Notes under the pieces: generated by a model
Database searches by the model: none
What the model was told of the DNA's origin: nothing
Seen by the model: only the letters and a program-made list of their open reading frames with translations
Assembly: GCA_936440205.1 (NCBI GenBank)
Contig: OW387135.1
Coordinates: forward strand, 37,984,792-38,048,791
DNA: 64,000 nt
Source of the DNA: Lepidonotus clava
Taxonomy: Eukaryota; Annelida; Polychaeta; Phyllodocida; Polynoidae
Reading direction: 5' to 3'
Shown: piece by piece, positions 47,574 to 61,200 of the stretch
How the letters are laid out: every line of letters starts with the position of its first letter
Position numbering within the stretch: position 1 is the first letter of the stretch
Translations under genes and position numbers: made by a program

Positions 47574-50500
47574 TTACAGAAGTCCTTGCATTTCTTTCAT
47601 GAATAGGTCATAAGCATCGTCCTTGTTTTGTGATGCCACAGCGGGCTTGGGCTTGACCGACGTCGGTTGATCGTCTTTGACTAGAAAAACATTTCAAAGT
47701 ATACCAGTTATTACTGCAGGTTTCTATAGTTTAACACAACTTCCTGAAACTGGGGACGAAGTAATTAGAGTTCTTAGTAGAATGTCTTCAGTAATGAAGA
47801 GTGTACTTTCATTTATAAGATACTTGCAATATAAATGACATAAAAACTTTATTTCTGATCACTACATTTCTGAACAGGTACATCGTCTCTAATGCAATGC
47901 AATATCTGACAAAATAAGGAAAAAAATCAATTTGTCACAAAGGGCCGACTTACGATTGGCGGCGGCCTTGGCGGCCGTCTTGGCGTCCTGTCGTTTGATC
48001 CTCAGGGTGGTGGGCATGAAGCGTGTCACATCTCCCAGAGGGTTCTTGATCTGCGGCTTGGCCTCGATCGTCGCCGCGTTCTTCTTCTCGTCCTCGAAGC
48101 TCACCTGAAATAGAAGGAATAAAATATAGTTAATAGAATATCTTAAATTACTCGAAATTAGGAAACCTTTGTGAAAGTAGGAACAACTGTCTTTTTATGT
48201 TTTCACTTAAATGCCAGCGAATAATTTAATAAAATACTAGCAGTACGAACTAACGTACAGATAATTGCCGCGCAGTTTTAAGGCAAAGGCCTTTCTTAGA
48301 AATCAGGTTTAGAAGTTTCACCTAAATAAATAAACACTGTCCAGATAAAAAGGAGAGGGACAGCGCCTGGACCAGCTGTCAATGGCTGATGAGTACACAA
48401 ACACAGAGAGTCGGAGACTAACCTTGGTGGGCGGCTTCATGATGCTGGGCGGGGCGCTCAGCACGTTGGGGTTGGAGGCGGCCGGGTTGACTCCAGGTGG
48501 CGGGGGGAGGCCTGGAGGAGGCACACCAGGGGGCGCTCCGGGAGGACGCATTAACCGTGGTGGCGGCATTCCTGGCACATAGGGAAAACAAACATATCAA
48601 AATGTTATAGGTGCTGAACCCTTTCAAATGTTTCTTTCAAGTCAATTGTGAACAATTAATTGTCTTAAACTGTCTTGCATAATCTAAATTGTATTAAAAC
48701 TACACTGTTTACATGAGGTAACATTATCTTTAATGGGAGCAGTTCCGGTGGGCACTGGTAAAGGGCTTTGCTTCACGACCACACATACACACACAAATAA
48801 AGACTCACTATACAGCAGCAGAGAAACAATTTCCTGGAACAATATTTTTACTACATTACTTTTGTCAGTCTGTTTGCTTTGTTTTTTCCCCTGGCAATAT
48901 TTGAATTTAGGCTCTAAAGAATTACTATAGAATCCTGAAATCCTGTAATGAACGGTTCGTGTATCAGAGAGACCAGTTTTTTTGACTCACCTGGAGGTCC
49001 TGGTGGCATCCTGGGCGGCGGACCCCGGAGACTGGGGGGCATGCCGGGTGGGGGGCCCGGGGGGATGCCCGGCGGACGGCCTGGAGGAGGGCCTGGAGGT
49101 AACATCCGGGGCGGGGCACCTGGAGGACCCCTGATGGGGGGAGGTCTGAACATCATAGGTGGTAGGCCGGGAGGGGGACCTAGACAAACAGAGAGAAACA
49201 GAGAGAAATCATGGTAAACCAAACAATACTGTCCATCGCAAGTAATGATTCGTATACACAAATATGTCCAATTATTTTCGTATTAAGTAAACAAAACAGA
49301 CTCCATCAACACACATTGAATATAAATACACTCAGGCCCTTGAATAATACCAAACATTTTGTCCTGGAAAGTCTATTATAACAATAGTACATGTATGAGG
49401 ATCAAATCTACTTTCATATATGGCTCCCGACTTCCCTTACACGATATTTTCAGATATCTATCCTTCTCATTATAGGTGTTAAACTAGACATATCATATCT
49501 CGCATAATCATAACAAAATAAGGTCATTGCTGAATTTAATTAACCACATGTAGAAAGATATGGGAAAAAAAGGAAAAAGAAAAGAGCGTGAAAATGTAAA
49601 ATACAGCAAACAGAGAAAACCCTTACCTGGGGGTACACCAGGCGGCATGCCCGGCGGCGGGCCGGGAGGTACCACCCCGGCCGGCACCCCGGGAGGGGCG
49701 GAGGGCATGGTCGACATGGCGGACGGGGGCGCCGTCGACGACACGGCGGCGGCAGCTGCGGCGGCGGCCACAGCGTTAGCGGCCTGTACGGCGGCCTGCT
49801 GCTCGGCCAGGTCGGCGGCCGACTGCAGGCTGGTGGTGGGCGGGGCGGGCACGCCCGGCGGCCTCAGGTCCACCTCCGCCCGCCGCCGTCTCCGACCCGC
49901 CTCCGAGTCCGAGTCTGAGTCTGAGCTGGACGAATCTGAGTCGGAGGAGTGACGTCGTTGGCGACGTTTGCTATCGTCTTCCATCATCTCGTCGTCATCG
50001 TCGTCGTCTTGGGCTTCGGGCATTTTGCGTGCAGCCCCAGTTTCCTATGTAACAGGAAGCGTTTGCTTTGAATTGAAGGTCTAATTTCATTTCTAAATTT
50101 ATCTTACATATTGAATTTTGTGCTCTTAAATCTACAACAAACGTTGAAGATCTCACTAAACGTATACAGAAAGCTCTGGGTAATGCATTAAATAAATTCT
50201 AATAGTTGTAATATTAACTGATTCATCAAAGACTCACATCAATGGGCACCATGGGGATGACCTGGCCGGCCATCTTTAACATCATAACCTGCAGCGGCGA
50301 CACGGCCGGCTTATACTTGACTCGTGTGTCCTTCTCCTCTTCTTCCTCTTCTGTGTCGAACCGGATTTTACGCTGCTTCGCTGAAATAAGTAGGTGATAT
50401 GCTTATTTTTAATTTCATGGAGTATCATAGGGAATGAAATGATTTACGAGCTAGACTATGAAAAAAGACCAATATTTGGTTAGTTAGATTTTTTTTATTT

Positions 50501-53500
50501 TTTAACAAAAAACGATGTCGCGGTTAAATAACTATCAAAGATATAGCATTAAGGGCTTGCAAGCAAATCATCAAGGCAAATAGATTAAAAAAACGTTGTA
50601 GGCATGTCTTTTTTCTCACACTTCTGTGACAAAAATCAGGACTTTCCGAGAAATTGGGCAAAATGAGTTAACATAAACAGTATTGATATTACTGTCGCAG
50701 AGGGGCTGAACAGTAGTGACAGTTGGTACCCTTTGAGGCTCTCTGTCACACATCTAAGTGAAATGAGGTGACACTTACAGGGTTGGTTTTCGTCTTCACG
50801 TTCCTTACGCCGTTCCCGTTCCCGTCTGTCCTTATCCCGGCGTTTAGATCTTCGCTCGTCGTCTGAACTGTCCCCATCTGAGTGCCGTCCCCGCTCTCTG
50901 CTCTCCTCCGCTCGTGTATCTATCAAATATCGAACGATATCATTATACAAAACCATTGTTTGAAACAAAGGGTGTGATTAATTGATTTTTGCGTAATGTA
51001 TACTGAATGTTTGAGTAACAAAAATCATTCTTAAATAAAACCATTCTTAAATAATTCTAATCTAGGTGAATTATTTTACAGGAGGAACTGTCCTATATGT
51101 TAAAAACTTTAATGTAAACCCACCTCTCTGTGAATCAAACTCGTCTTCACTGTCGCTCATTTCTAGAGGGGGCCCAGGAGGAGGTGGTGGAGGTTTGCGG
51201 TCCCTCAGGATGCCTACTGGAGGAATCCCTGGAGGGGGGCCAGGTGGCGCCATGCTGAAGAAAACCCGAACGGAGGAATATTCATACCGACCTCTCGTAA
51301 AAACTTGAGACAGATTTTGGTACAACCATATTGGAAAGAGGATGGGGACAAATCACACATTCGGCACATGCCAACGGCTTTGTTCACTTACACATAAATG
51401 GATTTTTTTTGATGCAGTGAACCTGTACTTTCATTTGGTAATCATACAAGTAATAGCTTGTGATATAATCTATAGAATAAAACAAGTCCAAACGTCTAGC
51501 CATACTGATCAATTCGGCGGCATGTTTTAATGTTTTAATGACTTAATGTAATATATATACCAAAAATGTTTTATAAAGTATCAAATCTTCCAGCTTTGAT
51601 ACAGATGAGGCGGCGGAACTAGGCCTAATAATATTAATGTGTAATTTATTGTGGTAGGTCTGAACTGACACTATAGTGACAATTTCACAAATCATTTAAT
51701 CTTTGAATCTGTCCAACACTGACACTGACAGCACCGGAGAACTTATTGACAGTGTGACACCTATGTTTTAACATTGAATGGGAATGATTCAGACACTAAC
51801 AGTGACTTAGGCCTAGGCATATTAAAGTTCAGATTGAATATTTTGATGGTAGGTAAGAAAAAGTGACACTATAGTGACAATTCAACAAATAATTTAATCT
51901 TTTGATCATAAATAATTGCTTTCGCAGCCGCCATAATACATTGACAGTGTCGGAGGGGGCTTAGGCCTATCTGAGTCCAGTCATTTTTTCATACCATCTG
52001 TAAAATATTCTTGCAAGCGTTTCCAGGCCTAAAATATCAATCTATTTTATGATATATAGGACCCTCACATATATGAGAACATAGATATATACATGAATTT
52101 CATTTTGATAGACCTAATAAGGTCTAAATAATTATTTTTCAGATTGCCAGTGACCGTCCGACCAATGTCATTGTGTGTTAGGCCTCTCGCCGAGTTTAGG
52201 CCTATTTTTCAACGGTATAATTTCAAATGCTGGAAAAAATATATGAACCCACCTTTAACGCCTGGAGTCCTCAATGCGTTTCAATGCGTAAATCCTCCAC
52301 AATTCATGCGTTTAATGTCATCCTGGTTTCCTGAGTTCAAAGTATCGATGCAGGCGTGATGGGGAGAGAACCCGGCGAAGAATTGACGGCGCCATGTTTG
52401 ACAGGGACAGTGCCTCCACGTGTCCGATCGATCCAATCTTTTCCCTTCGATACGAACGCATAGTTTACGCCTGTCAATGCGTTGTATGCGTTTAAGGGTA
52501 TCCAGACTCCAAAATATATATATTGAAAGCATCAGATACCGCCGTAATCCAGGCGGAGAAGGCGCAGCCCCCGGTATCAACCAACCGTCCCCGCCTCCAG
52601 CTCGGGGCGGTCTGACAGTGTGACCGGGGGAGGCGAAGGATTGCAAGAAAACAGCGCGATGCATTTACGCGTTTAGACGCGTTATTTCGCATTATTTTCG
52701 ATTCTGGGACAGTGGGAGACTTAGCTACGGGTCGAAATCTATCTGTGGATACCAATAACTAAAGTTAGATCGACCGTTTTCATGGTGAAATAGGTCTGCA
52801 AAATTGATGAACTTTGACCCAGATACCTTCTTCACCGATGAAAGCGAGGCTGGGCTCTGTCACCGGGGGAGGCGAAGGATTGCAAGAAAACAGCGCGATG
52901 CATTTACGCGTTTAGACGCGTTATTTCGCATTATTTTCTATTCTGGGACAGTGGGAGGCTTAGCTACGGGTCGAAATCTATCTATGGATACCAATAACTA
53001 AAGTTAGAACGACCGATTTCATGGTGAAATAGGTCTGCATAGGTCCGATTCCCGCGCCCCAGATCGGAGAAGAAAGACCAAGTAAGATGGCGGGTGCCCG
53101 ATGTTCACCTAACGGTTTGGATTTCGCGCTTGAATGTCTAATTTGGCCCGATTTGGACGATTTTAACGATTCCTATGTCTTCTATATATCAAAATCTCTG
53201 CGATATAAGCCCAAATAAGCCAAAATATGTGGTTATTTAAGCTCAGAAGCGATCGTCTCATTGTGTTACATATAAACGCGTCACAGGTCATCGTATAGAC
53301 GAAAGGGGAATTCGGCGGCATAAGATCTTAAGGTGACCTAGGCCCTGATTCGAACTTAAAGCCTTGCCGCCTCATAATAAACATTTTCTTTAGCCGTTGG
53401 GGAAAAATACAATGATTATAGAGTCATGTTCATATGATATTCAGTTTCACAAGGAATGTGAATACTTACCCAAATGTAGGTTGTTTCTTCAGGATTCCGT

Positions 53501-56500
53501 GTAGAGGCTTCGAGCTTCCGAGATGTAACGGTTGCGGAATGTCCGTTGGGAGTGGGATCATTGAAGGTACTATTAACAAAATATAGAACGACCTATCATT
53601 AACGGGGCTTTAGTTAATCAAGTCAACTTAAATGGCACATTTGAAAAAAAAAAAATCTAGCAATTCGATTTTATGGTCACAACAAAGTCTTTATCCCCAT
53701 GTCAAATATGTGTATTAATGTAAAGAGAAATATTCATAATAAAGTACAAGCGAATTGGTCGTTTTTGTAACAACTCTTACTTCATCTCCATCATCGAAAA
53801 TATGTATTCATAACTGGGTAACGGTTCTCTACTCAGGGTCACCGAATACGGTGTGTAAGGTATACGTATCCTTTGCTGTAATAATATTGATTTGATGGAA
53901 CAAACAGTTAGACAATTTCACGTATTGAAGACTGCCTCCAAATCGGCAGACTGTTGAACTTACTTGGTTGAAAGGTTGGTGCCTCTGGTAGGGGGATCTG
54001 GTCTAGCTGCACCCGCTCTGCCGTTTTAACTTGTTCTAAAAATAGTCACGTGAATCAAATTAATGTCATATAAAAATATATTTACTGTACGAGGGCACGT
54101 ATAACTTAATTATAAATAATCAAACGGTCGATAAAAACTATAGCCTTTAAGTTTACCATGAAATGTTTTGAAGAGTTACATATTATTAAGATATAATACA
54201 TGTACTTCAAACGGACAGGCAAGGAATTCCTGATATCTATAATGTGTTCAAAATAACCGTTTTTAATTTTTGAGAAAATTGAGAATTATATTAAAATGTC
54301 CATGGATGATCCTGTTTTCGTTCTCAGTAAAATCTTACCGAAATACTGCTGCAGCTGCGATCTTTTCTTTTCGTAATCAATCTCGGCTTTTTTGAGCTCC
54401 ATAGCATACTCTGGATTTTCTTTTTCCTAGTATTAAAGAATACAAGGGAAAACGTATAAATTGATATTGAATTAAATTACAAAGAATTAGTACGAAGACA
54501 TATTTCATTATATAATGAGTAATTACAACTAAATTTTTCAACAAGTTCGCTTATGGCGAAACTGAGTGGTATTTGAAAGTTACTTAGATTTGAATATCCA
54601 TCTACTTTTTTCCAGGGGAATTAGGACAGCAGAAAGTGGGAGGAATGTCGTGTAGAATATATGAAGTAGGTCTATATGACTTGTCCACCTGCCTTTCAGC
54701 ACGGGAATACAACATTGTTATTCTTAGATGTCTACAGATTATGTAAAATATTACTTTTTGGAAAGGGTTTTTGTGATACCACCTTTGCATGTGGGATGAA
54801 AGTAGACAAGACAGGAAACATTATGAAAAATACTCACGTATAGGTGTTGAACCCTTTCAAATGTTTCCTTCAATTTCTTGCGTTTGTCTTTTAAAACTTT
54901 CTCGTTTAACCTTGGTGGTTGCGTTGGATCATACTCTGAAAAATGTCAGTTCTAAATGTAAGAACATATGAAACATAGAATGGGGTTTAAGCTAAAAGTT
55001 GCCATGTCAGTCATTGAAGATAATTTCTGCTAAAAATTAAGGAATCATTTAGAAAATGCTTAAAATCTTAATTCTTGGCGTGGAAATGGAGGTATTGCAT
55101 ATCTATAGAGGTAAAGGATTTAACTATATAAATCATAACTATTTTATTCTTTTATTTTAGGGGGGCGGCTATTTTAATGATGGATATCAGTCACCTGTGT
55201 TTATCTAAAAATAAATGCTTTCTTTTCTTACTTTTTCTTTCTAAGTTCTATTACTTTTTATATTTTTCTTTACGTTTTTTCCCCGTAAAATACTTCTTAA
55301 GACTAATACATATTGTGTAAAAGGATCTTAAACTATCACAGCACTTACCCATTTTATCAATGAGTTCCATGTCTTCAAGAAGCTTCATCGGGTCTTTTCC
55401 TTTCAACACAGCTTGTCTGACCATCATACGCTGTTTTTTGTTTTTCTTCAACTCCCGTTTCCTCGCCTCTTTACCTGCAAACGAATTGTCGAGAAGAGTG
55501 TACTGTATACGTATACTGTATGTTTTCAGAGCGGAAAGGTGCTCAAGCATCATTATCTTTTTTATGGTCTTTTAGTTATTTTATTTCAAAAGCTTATATC
55601 TAGTCTAAAGCTAAATATAGGCCTGTATGTTTGCTGAAGGCACTTTATTTTTCAGACTGTCCTGAAAAAAATTCTGTTAGCGGTCCATCGGCCGAGTGGG
55701 TATTTTAGGGCCGGGTGGGGAACTTATTAAAAAATATTTTATTTATTTATTTTTTTCTAAAGTTTTACTATAATGTTCTTTCCTACCATAAACAAAAAAT
55801 TGGGAAAAAAAAAATCGCGGCCGCCCGACTCGTCTTTATTTACACCACCCGCTGGACCGGAAACAGAATCTTTTTTAAAGGACAGCCTGACATCAAAATC
55901 AAATTGTTCCTTTCTTGATTTATATATATTTATTTACCAACCCAAAGAGAATCCCCGGCCTCTTACTCTTAGGCATCGCACACCGAAATCGTGCTAATAT
56001 ACAGCTATGCAGTTTGTAGTGAATCTAACATTAAGGCCTATGGAGAAAAGGTTAATCCCTAGCAATTATGAAAAAAACCGGGCAAATCAGGAATTTTTGA
56101 AGATTGGAGTTGAGGGGTGCCGGAGGGGCTCAATCAGGGCCCAATCACCCTGTTACCGACGCACATATTATTTGATCACATACATCTAGGTTACGGATGT
56201 GGGGAGATAACTCTCGCTCTCCGCAACATTGGTGTCACCCTCACATTGGCAGCGACCTCCCCCCCCAAAAAAAAACAACAACAAACAAACAAAAAAAAAC
56301 AAACAAAAAACTCCCTGCTTGGACAATGTCCTCATAACTAATACTTACAATGATTTAGAAAAAATAATCTAAGATGTAAATGTGTTCCACAACTATGATC
56401 AGCTGAGGTATACACTCTTTTAATTTAGTATTGATGCATTTGTTTATTTTTTTCAAATAGATAAAATGGAAATTTTATGATGTCACACCCAAGATTTGGG

Positions 56501-57507
56501 TCCACCATGAATTTTGGACAGGGGTTATAGCAATCACGTTGCTACGCTCCGTGGCGGCTTTACCGCGGATCACCTCCCTTGGCTTGTCGACCAGAAACAA
56601 AATTTCTTTTTTGCATTTCTTGTTTACATGGCTTGTGTCATGAGAGTGAACCCTTTGCTTGTGAGCTTTCCTCTCCTCCACTGGATGGAGACAGGAAAGT
56701 TCTAAGAGACAGTTACAGCTGGTCTACAACAATGCGGGGAGAAATACCTTTATATCATGGATTATATTACGCCATTATTCAGGGTACCAACCGAAATTCC
56801 ATTTTCAAATTTCCTGTGATTTCCCTGTCCTACGGCAATTTTTCCCTGTGTCATATCCAGCAATCTGTTCAATTATAAAAGCCTCTGTGTGCAGAAAAAA
56901 TTTGGACAACCCAACAACAAAAAGTTGTATCCCTAATAATATCTTGAGAATCAGGAATTTCAGAACCTGGCCAATTGAAATTCCCTGTGTTTTGGCAAAA
57001 TTTGCAAATCCATGAGTTTTCTCTGTCAGGGAATTTTTTATTGCCATTTTCCCTGTTTTCCCCGTGTGGTTGGTACTTTCGATCCCTTGTTAAAATTTTT
57101 AAACTTTATCTCCAGCAGGCACTAACTGCAAACTGTACTACCGAGAGGCTTATCCGCACCATCTGACTACCGTGAAATCATAGCAATCAGAAGCTATTGG
57201 TGGTGTGGCACTAACTGAACACAACTTCTATTTATGCACAGAAAGACACAATTTTCGAACATGCAGATTTAATCATATCAATCAGGGTTTCCCTTTCTTG
57301 GCATGTCCCAGTGTTGTCACTTTTGATTGTATTCAAATGTTGGCTGTGCAATACTTGAACAGCCTAGATAGTAAGCTGCAAAGTGTTGATTAACTCCAAC
57401 ATGAAACTTGAGTTGAAAGCAAAAAAAATAAGCAAGCACTTACGGGCTTGGTCGGTGGGATTCATGTACTTCCCACTCTTGGTGGTATTTATCGACCGCC
57501 GCCCCAT
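47574..57507 (-). CDS. wbp11: WW domain-binding protein 11 (spliceosome-associated), 14 coding exons
   Basis: Nuclear pre-mRNA splicing protein whose Pro-rich motifs bind WW domains of PQBP1-type partners. Exons, in order: 57507-57444, 55474-55349, 54935-54838, 54426-54339, 54035-53964, 53569-53470, 51254-51124, 50919-50779, 50380-50238, 50044-49627, 49179-48991, 48571-48423, 48104-47954, 47680-47574. All have GT/AG borders and join in one frame of 658 aa plus stop (human about 641). The start MGRRSINTTKSGKYMNPTDQ, the block ARKRELKKNKKQRMMVRQAV, LNEKVLKDKRKKL, MMLKMAGQ, the PPGPPPGMPP tracts and the end DDAYDLFMKEMQGLL match human WBP11 as I recall it. Exon 10 adds an Asp run, a Ser-Asp stretch and an Ala-rich tract. 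Exons 10-13 are strongly GC-rich. Transcribed away from the unknown gene at 57,942. Confidence 0.95.
51255..53469 (-). other. wbp11 intron 6, largest structured intron
   Basis: 2.2 kb with an AT-rich half near exon 7 and an unusually CpG-rich half (about 52,140-53,340). The CpG-rich half holds the direct duplication listed separately and an AAGATGGCGG word at about 53,085, a YY1-type sequence often found at transcription starts. No ORF in it has recognisable domains. An internal promoter or another kind of regulatory region is possible. Confidence 0.45.
52622..53039. repeat. Direct duplication of about 179 bp, offset 239 bp
   Basis: 52622-52800 and 52861-53039 are nearly identical (only a handful of substitutions), separated by 60 unrelated bases. 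Both copies run from CCGGGGGAGGCGAAGG through ATGCATTTACGCGTTTAGAC to GGTGAAATAGGTCTGCA. The CpG- and ACGCG-rich content is unlike ordinary intron sequence here. Confidence 0.9.
55475..57443 (-). other. wbp11 intron 1
   Basis: About 2 kb, AT-rich, with A-rich runs near 56,270-56,310 and a foldback candidate at 56,780-57,089. No nested gene seen; the short ORFs have no domains. Confidence 0.6.
56780..57089. mobile_element. Possible hAT-like foldback element
   Basis: CAGGGTACCAACC at the left is mirrored by GGTTGGTACTTTCGATCCC at the right, and TTCCCTG words recur between them. The ends align only with a gap and no target duplication is evident, so the call is weak. Confidence 0.3.
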
Positions 57508-57941
57508 CTTGATGTTTGTGGTGCAACGTCTAAATGAACAATATATTTAATTAATTGGCATATATCAACACTTTTGTGTAAATTGTTGTCACTGATCAGG
57601 CTTCACGTTATGTCCGCCATCGATGCTTTGTCACGTGACACGTAAATCGGCTCGAGGTTTACGAACATTTTTCATCGTTTTTCTCCATATTGTAAACTTA
57701 TGTAATGTTTTTTTTGCATAAAACATGATGCCATATTAATTGTATATTGTTTCAAAACCTTGACATTACAAAGAAAAGGATTTTATCATTTTACGACATC
57801 TTGAATTCGAACCGACAGCTGGCAAACACCCTGCGGAAGTGAAGTGCTCGCCGTCTTTTGAGCCTGTCTTTTCGGCTGAAAATGATCTGTAGCTAAACAA
57901 AACGCATGTTGTGAGCCTTTCAGGCATTTAAGCAATAAACC
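57508..57941. promoter_or_regulatory. Bidirectional promoter between wbp11 and a divergent gene
   Basis: 434 bases separate the two divergent start codons. A palindromic GTCACGTGAC E-box (USF/TFE type) lies at 57630-57639, about 20 bases from TCCGCCATC, the complement of a YY1 site often located at transcription starts. No TATA box suits either direction, as is common for housekeeping pairs. Confidence 0.55.
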
Positions 57942-57992
57942 ATGGATGATTTTATACTTCAAACCGGCGACATCAACGACAAACTACGATGG
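57942..57992 (+). CDS. First coding exon of an unidentified gene
   Basis: ATG in a strong context (AAACCATGG) opens a 17-codon exon reading MDDFILQTGDINDKLRW, ending at a donor TGG|GTGAGT in phase 0. Position, context and donor all argue that it is real; the peptide is too short for me to name. The gene runs to the right. The second LINE occupies its first intron in antisense orientation, so no further exon is visible in the window. Confidence 0.6.
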
Positions 57993-58221
57993 GTGAGTAC
58001 ACGTCACAGTTGAAAAGGGGGAGTGTCAAATCAACTCTGACCAGTGAGTGACTGAGTCAGTAGCGATGACGGACCATCGCGGAAATCGCGCTGTGCTATT
58101 CTGTCATTATAGGAAAACACCCTCCACGAAAATGCTGATTCGCCCGATTGGCGTATCCCTTTTTCTTTTCTTTTCTTCGTGCGTGTTGCCCGGATGGCCG
58201 GGCCGCTCAGCCAATGGCGAG

Positions 58222-61200
58222 CTACGCTGTTGTATGGGACTTGTCCCATTGTTCGAGTATGTTGTGGATGTTGATTATTTTCGTACTTGTTGATTTGTTT
58301 GTTTTTCCGTTGTTGTTGAAGATTTCGTTATTAGTAATTGTTGTGCTGTTGTTGGGGTGGATTGTTGGGCATTCCTCAAATATGTGTTTTTGGGTTTCCT
58401 CATAGTGGCCGCACCCCCTACACTTTTGGTCTGGGTACATGTTTTTGTAGTTTGCTTTTACTTTTGTCATCCTTGTTCGTGCCATTATTATTGCTCTTGT
58501 TTGTTCTCTTGTTAGCATTGTTAGGTATGGTGGTTTCCTGTGTTGTGGGAAGTCCTCTCGGTTAGCTGTTAGATGTTCATATTTTGATTTGTTTCGGCCG
58601 TCTGTTCTCATTGTGTTATTCATGTGTGCTGTTACTGCGTTGTTTATTTGTGCTTTTCGGGCATTTTTGGGTTGGTTGGTTATCTCAGTGAGGTCTATTC
58701 CCACCTTGTCCCCAATTGCTTTTGTTAGGCTGATCCAGGATTTTTCATGTTCATCTTGGATTATGTGTTTCATTCTGTCGGGGTTTTGTTCAAGGAGGTT
58801 GGTAGCATAGGTTAGTCTTCTTGTGATGATTCTGTGTTCTATATCAAGTATGTTGAGTTCTGTGTATATGCATTCTCTAGGAGTGGATTGGGGAATTCTA
58901 AGTATTCTTTTGAGTTGGTTGTCTAGTATCTTGTTGAGGTTCTTTGTTTGGGTTTTGTTGGTGTCCCAGGTTTCGGATCCGTATAGGATGATTGGTATAA
59001 TACATGTTTCGAGTAGTGTCCAGATTGTCTCCATTTGTATTCCTCTAAAGTTGTCATCTTCAGCTATGAAGAGTACGGTTTGTAGTGCTGCTTCTGCTTT
59101 CCTTTCTATTTCCGGTATGTGGCTGGTTATGTTGTTCTTTGTGTTGATGGTTTCGCCGAGGTATTTGTATTTGTCTATTGGTTCAATGTTGATATCATCA
59201 AGTTGGAGTGTAAGGTCGTTAGGTTTGTTCCCTATGGTGATTGTCTTAGATTTGCTTTGTCCAAATAGGATTCGGTACTTGTTTGCAGTGTTTTTCGTTA
59301 TCTCTATCATTCTGTGTTGGTCGTCGATGTTGTTTGAGATTAGGGCTACGTCGTCTACCCACAGGAGACACGTGGATTTGTCATCGAGTTGGGTGTTAGG
59401 TTTTGTTTGTTCGGTCTTGATTTCCTTGTTGATTTCGTCCATGAGTACAGCATATTGGGTTACTGCCAGGACTCCTCCTTGTCGTATACTATTGTTAATT
59501 TTAATTGGTCTTGTGTTGCCATGGGTAGTTCGGATAGTTGCTGTTAGGTTTTTGTTGAGGCGGTCGGTTAGGTTCCATATTGCTCCTTCGCATCCCTGTT
59601 TGTTCATTGTGTACATGATTCCGTCCAGCCATGCCTTATCGTAGGCTTTTGTTACGTCAAGGAACGTTATGTATGTTGGTTTCTTGTTGATTTTATTTGT
59701 TCTGATTAATTCCTTTATTCGTAGTATGTGGTCTGTTGTACTCATGCCTTTTCTTCCTCCCGCTTGTTCGTCTGTGATTTTTATGTTTTTTAGGATTCGG
59801 TTGTTTATTAGTCTTTCAAATGTTTTACCAAAGTTGCTTGAGAGGGTGATGCCACGCTCGTTGCTGCATTTACCCTTTGTTCCTTTTCCTTTATAGATTC
59901 TTATAACTTCACCTTCTTGCCATTCTTGTGGTATTGTTTTAGTTTGGGCAATCCTATTAATGGTATTTAGGTATAGTAGTCTTGTGTGTTTGTCAGCATA
60001 GATTAGAGATGTGTTTGGTATTTTGTCGGGCCCAGTGGCCTTTTGTTTTTTTAGTTTTTTTATGACTTCATTCAGTTCTTTCAGGGTGAAGGGCTCGATT
60101 TGTTCGTTGTCCGTTGTGTTTCTTAGTTCTTCTATCTTGTTCTGTATGGTGTTCGTCCATTCTCTCATTGAGTCGTGTCCTTGTCTAGCCTGGTATAGGT
60201 CTTCGTAGTACGCTGCTATGTGTTCCTTTATTTCGTCTGGGTGTGTGATTTTTTCGTTGTTTTCATCTTTTATGTTGATGTCGTGCTCTTCTTCCTGTCT
60301 CATGATCTTTTTCCTTATTTTCCAGAATTTGCCTGATTTGCTTCCTCCATCTTTGCACATTCTCATCATTTTGGTTCTCGTGTTTATTTCTTCGTTGGCT
60401 TGGTTTTGGATTCTAAGTTTTAGTCTACTGTTGATGTATTGTTGGCGGGAGTGTTTTATCTTCTCAGGTGGGTCTCTGTTTTTTATTGTTTGTTCGTATA
60501 GGTGTTTGTTTTTATTCTTTTCTTCTTTTAGTTGTTTTGTTTGGTTGTCCTCTTTCTTCCTGCCTTTTCCTCTTATCGTTATGGAGCCTATGGTGGTAGT
60601 GAGGCTTTGTATGATAGCTTGTTGAAGGTCTCTGTAGTCATGTTTGTCTTTCATTTTCTCCCTCACTTCTTTGTTGTATTGTTTCCATGTTGTGTTGTTT
60701 CCTGGTGCCCAGATGGTAGTTGGTTTGGTTTTCTTTTTTGGCATTTGGGCCTTTATTGTTGTTATGATGGTGTTGTGGTCTGTTTCCTTTTTTCCCTTGA
60801 GGGTGAGAGTCCCTGTGTTGTCTATTTCCGTTGCGGAGATTCTTTGTTCCATGTCTTTGTTTACTACAATATAGTCAATTATTGATTTCTCCTCAGGTTT
60901 CGTCCGGTTTACTCGGGTCCAGTTTATGGTGTTTGTTTTGGTGGTGGTGGTTGTCATATTGGTGTCCTCTAGTATTTCTTGCAGCATTTTGCCATTCCTG
61001 GTCTGTTCTTGGGTGAAGTTGGGATGGTCGATTTTTATCTTTGCGTTGAAGTCTCCTAGTAGCATGGTATCTCCTTCTTGTTTTAGTTGGTTTAGTGTGG
61101 TTCTGATTTCTTGGTATTCCCTGTATACTGTGTCTTTTTCTATTTTTTCCTGCGGTCCATAGTATGCTCCTATGTATGTTGGTTTTGTTACTGTGCTTAT

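Noticed and set aside
48382-49952. Gly-rich plus-strand ORFs opposite wbp11
   Set aside because: They mirror the Pro-rich and Ala-rich wbp11 exons; Gly/Pro complementarity keeps them open.
53780-53895. Possible extra wbp11 exon between exons 5 and 6
   Set aside because: An acceptor-like TTACAG exists, but the frame entered from exon 5 meets a stop; exon 5 joins exon 6 directly in frame and matches WBP11.
58823-59644. 273-codon plus-strand ORF with apparent transmembrane stretches
   Set aside because: Antisense shadow of LINE ORF2, same compositional cause.
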